Origin: CAYOMP01 sp964405075
Lineage (GTDB): Bacteria; Bacillota; Clostridia; Lachnospirales; Lachnospiraceae
Direction of reading: 5' to 3'
DNA: 14,761 nt
Assembly (NCBI GenBank): GCA_964405075.1
Contig: CAYOMP010000059.1
Coordinates: 1 to 14,761 of the forward strand
Of the stretch, positions 14,618-14,761 are shown piece after piece. The translations under genes were made by a program, and so were the position numbers. Numbering within the stretch: position 1 is the first letter of the stretch; every line of letters begins with the position of its first letter. The notes under the pieces were generated by a model that saw nothing but the letters and a program-made list of their open reading frames with translations, ran no database searches and was not told the origin of the DNA.

Positions 14618-14761
14618 GAATATGAAAAAGTTTTATTACTATGTTTAAGAGTATAATGTTAGAATATGGAGAAATTATGAACGAAGTATGAATGTAGAGT
14701 AAAGGTTATGAAACTTTATTTTTAACAAGTTTATATTTTTTTTAGAATTAGGAAATAAAAT

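Larger units (their letters stand above)
14387..14761. other. Intergenic right end without a recognised gene
   Basis: Apart from the small gene's ribosome binding site and promoter and the three hairpins, this AT-rich stretch shows no coding frame with a supporting ribosome binding site. A TATAAT at 14652-14657 lacks a good -35. The last 140 bases may be the upstream region of a gene beyond the window. Confidence 0.6.

Noticed and set aside
1..14761. CRISPR array, tRNA, rRNA, insertion sequence or prophage genes
   Set aside because: No regularly spaced identical repeats, no cloverleaf or rRNA-like stretch, and no transposase or integrase motifs were seen on either strand.

Overview
The window reads as chromosomal DNA from a low-GC Gram-positive bacterium of the class Clostridia, most likely Lachnospiraceae. 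This is inferred from the AT-rich codon use, strong GGAGG-type ribosome binding sites, a PolC-type replicative polymerase, the MEP isoprenoid genes dxr and ispG placed inside the pyrH-frr-uppS-cdsA cluster, and a bactofilin gene. Nothing in the sequence fixes the genus.

Left part (1-1581). The tail of an unidentified protein (2-205) is followed by a strong promoter overlapping a perfect palindromic operator (310-324). This promoter drives a CPBP-family membrane protease gene that is now broken: an internal out-of-frame deletion has removed the second catalytic motif (346-1076). A 505-base non-coding stretch follows. It holds an intrinsic terminator flanked by two diverged copies of a 52-base repeat, then candidate promoters for the next gene.

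Central part (1582-14090). Ten genes lie on the plus strand with mostly tiny gaps: a membrane-anchored polysaccharide deacetylase, a bactofilin with a long acidic N-terminus, then pyrH, frr, uppS, cdsA, dxr, rseP, ispG and polC. The last eight form the conserved Firmicutes cluster. Here it is preceded by the two cell-envelope genes rather than by the usual rpsB-tsf. The only sizeable gap (81 bases, frr to uppS) contains a GC-rich terminator-like hairpin that could tune expression of the downstream lipid genes.

The genes fit together around envelope growth. PyrH supplies UDP and hence UTP/CTP for UDP-sugars and for CdsA. Dxr and IspG supply isoprenoid precursors, which UppS turns into the undecaprenyl carrier for peptidoglycan. 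CdsA makes CDP-diacylglycerol for phospholipids. RseP cleaves membrane proteins. The deacetylase could modify the wall, with the bactofilin as a possible scaffold. Frr and PolC serve translation and replication.

Right part (14091-14761). A bidirectional terminator separates polC from a convergent 48-codon minus-strand gene for a small coiled-coil protein, which has its own good promoter. Beyond it are three hairpins, two of them minus-strand terminators, and no further gene that I can support.
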